NCBI RefSeq assembly: GCF_048771995.1
Contig: NC_133026.1
Span: 12,581,001 to 12,645,000 of the forward strand
Source of the DNA: Taeniopygia guttata
Lineage: Eukaryota > Chordata > Aves > Passeriformes > Estrildidae
DNA: 64,000 nt
Reading direction: 5' to 3'
Numbering within the stretch: the first letter of the stretch is position 1; every line of letters begins with the position of its first letter. A program made the translations under genes and the position numbers. A model generated the notes under the pieces. It was not told the DNA's origin. It worked only from the letters and a program-made list of their open reading frames with translations, and searched no databases. Positions 63,401-64,000 of this stretch are shown here, piece by piece.

Positions 63401-64000
63401 GTTTGCCAACACTACTTCAAATTTATATTGTTAAGATGAGAATATTCAATAACATTTTTGCTATTCAAGGCAGTTCTGTAGGAAGCACTTTCCATTTGCA
63501 AACTAAAAGCAGGCAAGATCTCTTTAAGGCAGGGTATGAATAAAAAAGAAGCAACTGTTACACTAATCTGAGGGTTCCACTTTAAGGAAACCAGAAAATG
63601 AAAACAGAAATGAAGGTCTGAATCTGTTTCGTGTTGTTACCCAGTATGACAGAGATTAACACTCTAAAACATGTTACATGGGAATCTGAGAAGTGCAAAG
63701 CTGTTAAAAGCCTTAATTTGCAACCACTAATTTTCAGCAGTTACAGTGGTTCATAGCATTATGCATTATTACACTATATACATATATTATAAACATTTTT
63801 TAAAGCTTAGCATATTATCTGGGAGTGCATACAAAAATATTTAAGCTTTAAAATCCAATAATAAAAATAAAATGTTCCATAACTAAAAAACAAGAACATA
63901 TATTAGTAAAAATATGATAAAGAAAGAGTGGTCTATTGCACTTTGTCAAGAAATATATCTAATTCTGAGGTCTAAGGATCAAAGAGAGCATTATGAAGTG

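Larger units (their letters stand above)
54271..64000. other. non-coding AT-rich stretch to window end
   Basis: No gene is supported. It holds a 12-bp inverted repeat (54290-54355), T-runs (54496-54510, 54670-54682, 57921-57934), a 15-bp triple repeat (55941-55985), an X-box-like palindrome (58337-58352) and a short TAC repeat (60481-60495). Consecutive frames at 54786-55130 and 55251-55601 (114 and 116 codons) have no recognisable domain and different composition. Confidence 0.6.

Overview
The window is AT-rich, repeat-poor vertebrate nuclear DNA, most likely from a bird. The best evidence is a set of CR1 retrotransposon remnants whose 3' parts follow the avian CR1 pattern. They carry degenerate reverse-transcriptase C-terminal residues, a G/T-rich tail, and a TTCTATGATT or TGTGATTCTG terminus. 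I see no Alu, L1 or other mammal-specific repeat. The remaining sequence looks like deep intron or a gene desert. Microsatellites are few, poly-A/poly-T runs are common, and the many small open frames show no sustained coding character, no family motif and no convincing exon chain. I found no protein-coding gene, tRNA, rRNA, CRISPR array or retroviral body that I can support. The longest open frames (164 and 157 codons) are of a size expected by chance in a window this long and this composition.

Layout: 1-10 kb is unique sequence with an A/C-rich tract (569-682), weak MIR-like fossils near 3.8 and 9.95 kb, and a GC-richer islet at 8.56-9.1 kb. 10-22 kb is unique sequence with a T15/A17 snap-back pair at 12.5 kb, a GC-box-bearing islet at 14.3 kb and a G-quadruplex motif at 17.2 kb. 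22-29.2 kb holds three CR1 remnants, all on the + strand, and the largest (about 680 bp) opens the cluster. 29-49 kb is unique sequence with a faint minus-strand CR1 piece at 34.4 kb, GC-richer islets at 36.4 and 45.1 kb and a second A/C-rich minisatellite at 39.8 kb. 49.0-49.5 kb is a fourth + strand CR1 of a different subfamily. 49.5-64 kb is unique AT-rich DNA with a 15-bp triple repeat, a 12-bp inverted repeat and a 16-bp palindrome resembling an RFX X-box.

No set of genes works together here and I found no undescribed system. The items most worth checking are possible regulatory or structural elements: the X-box-like palindrome, the G-quadruplex motif, the tandem homeodomain-type palindromes and the TATA-bearing GC islet. 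Each needs cross-species alignment or functional data. Repeat identities rest on remembered family consensus patterns, not on a database search.
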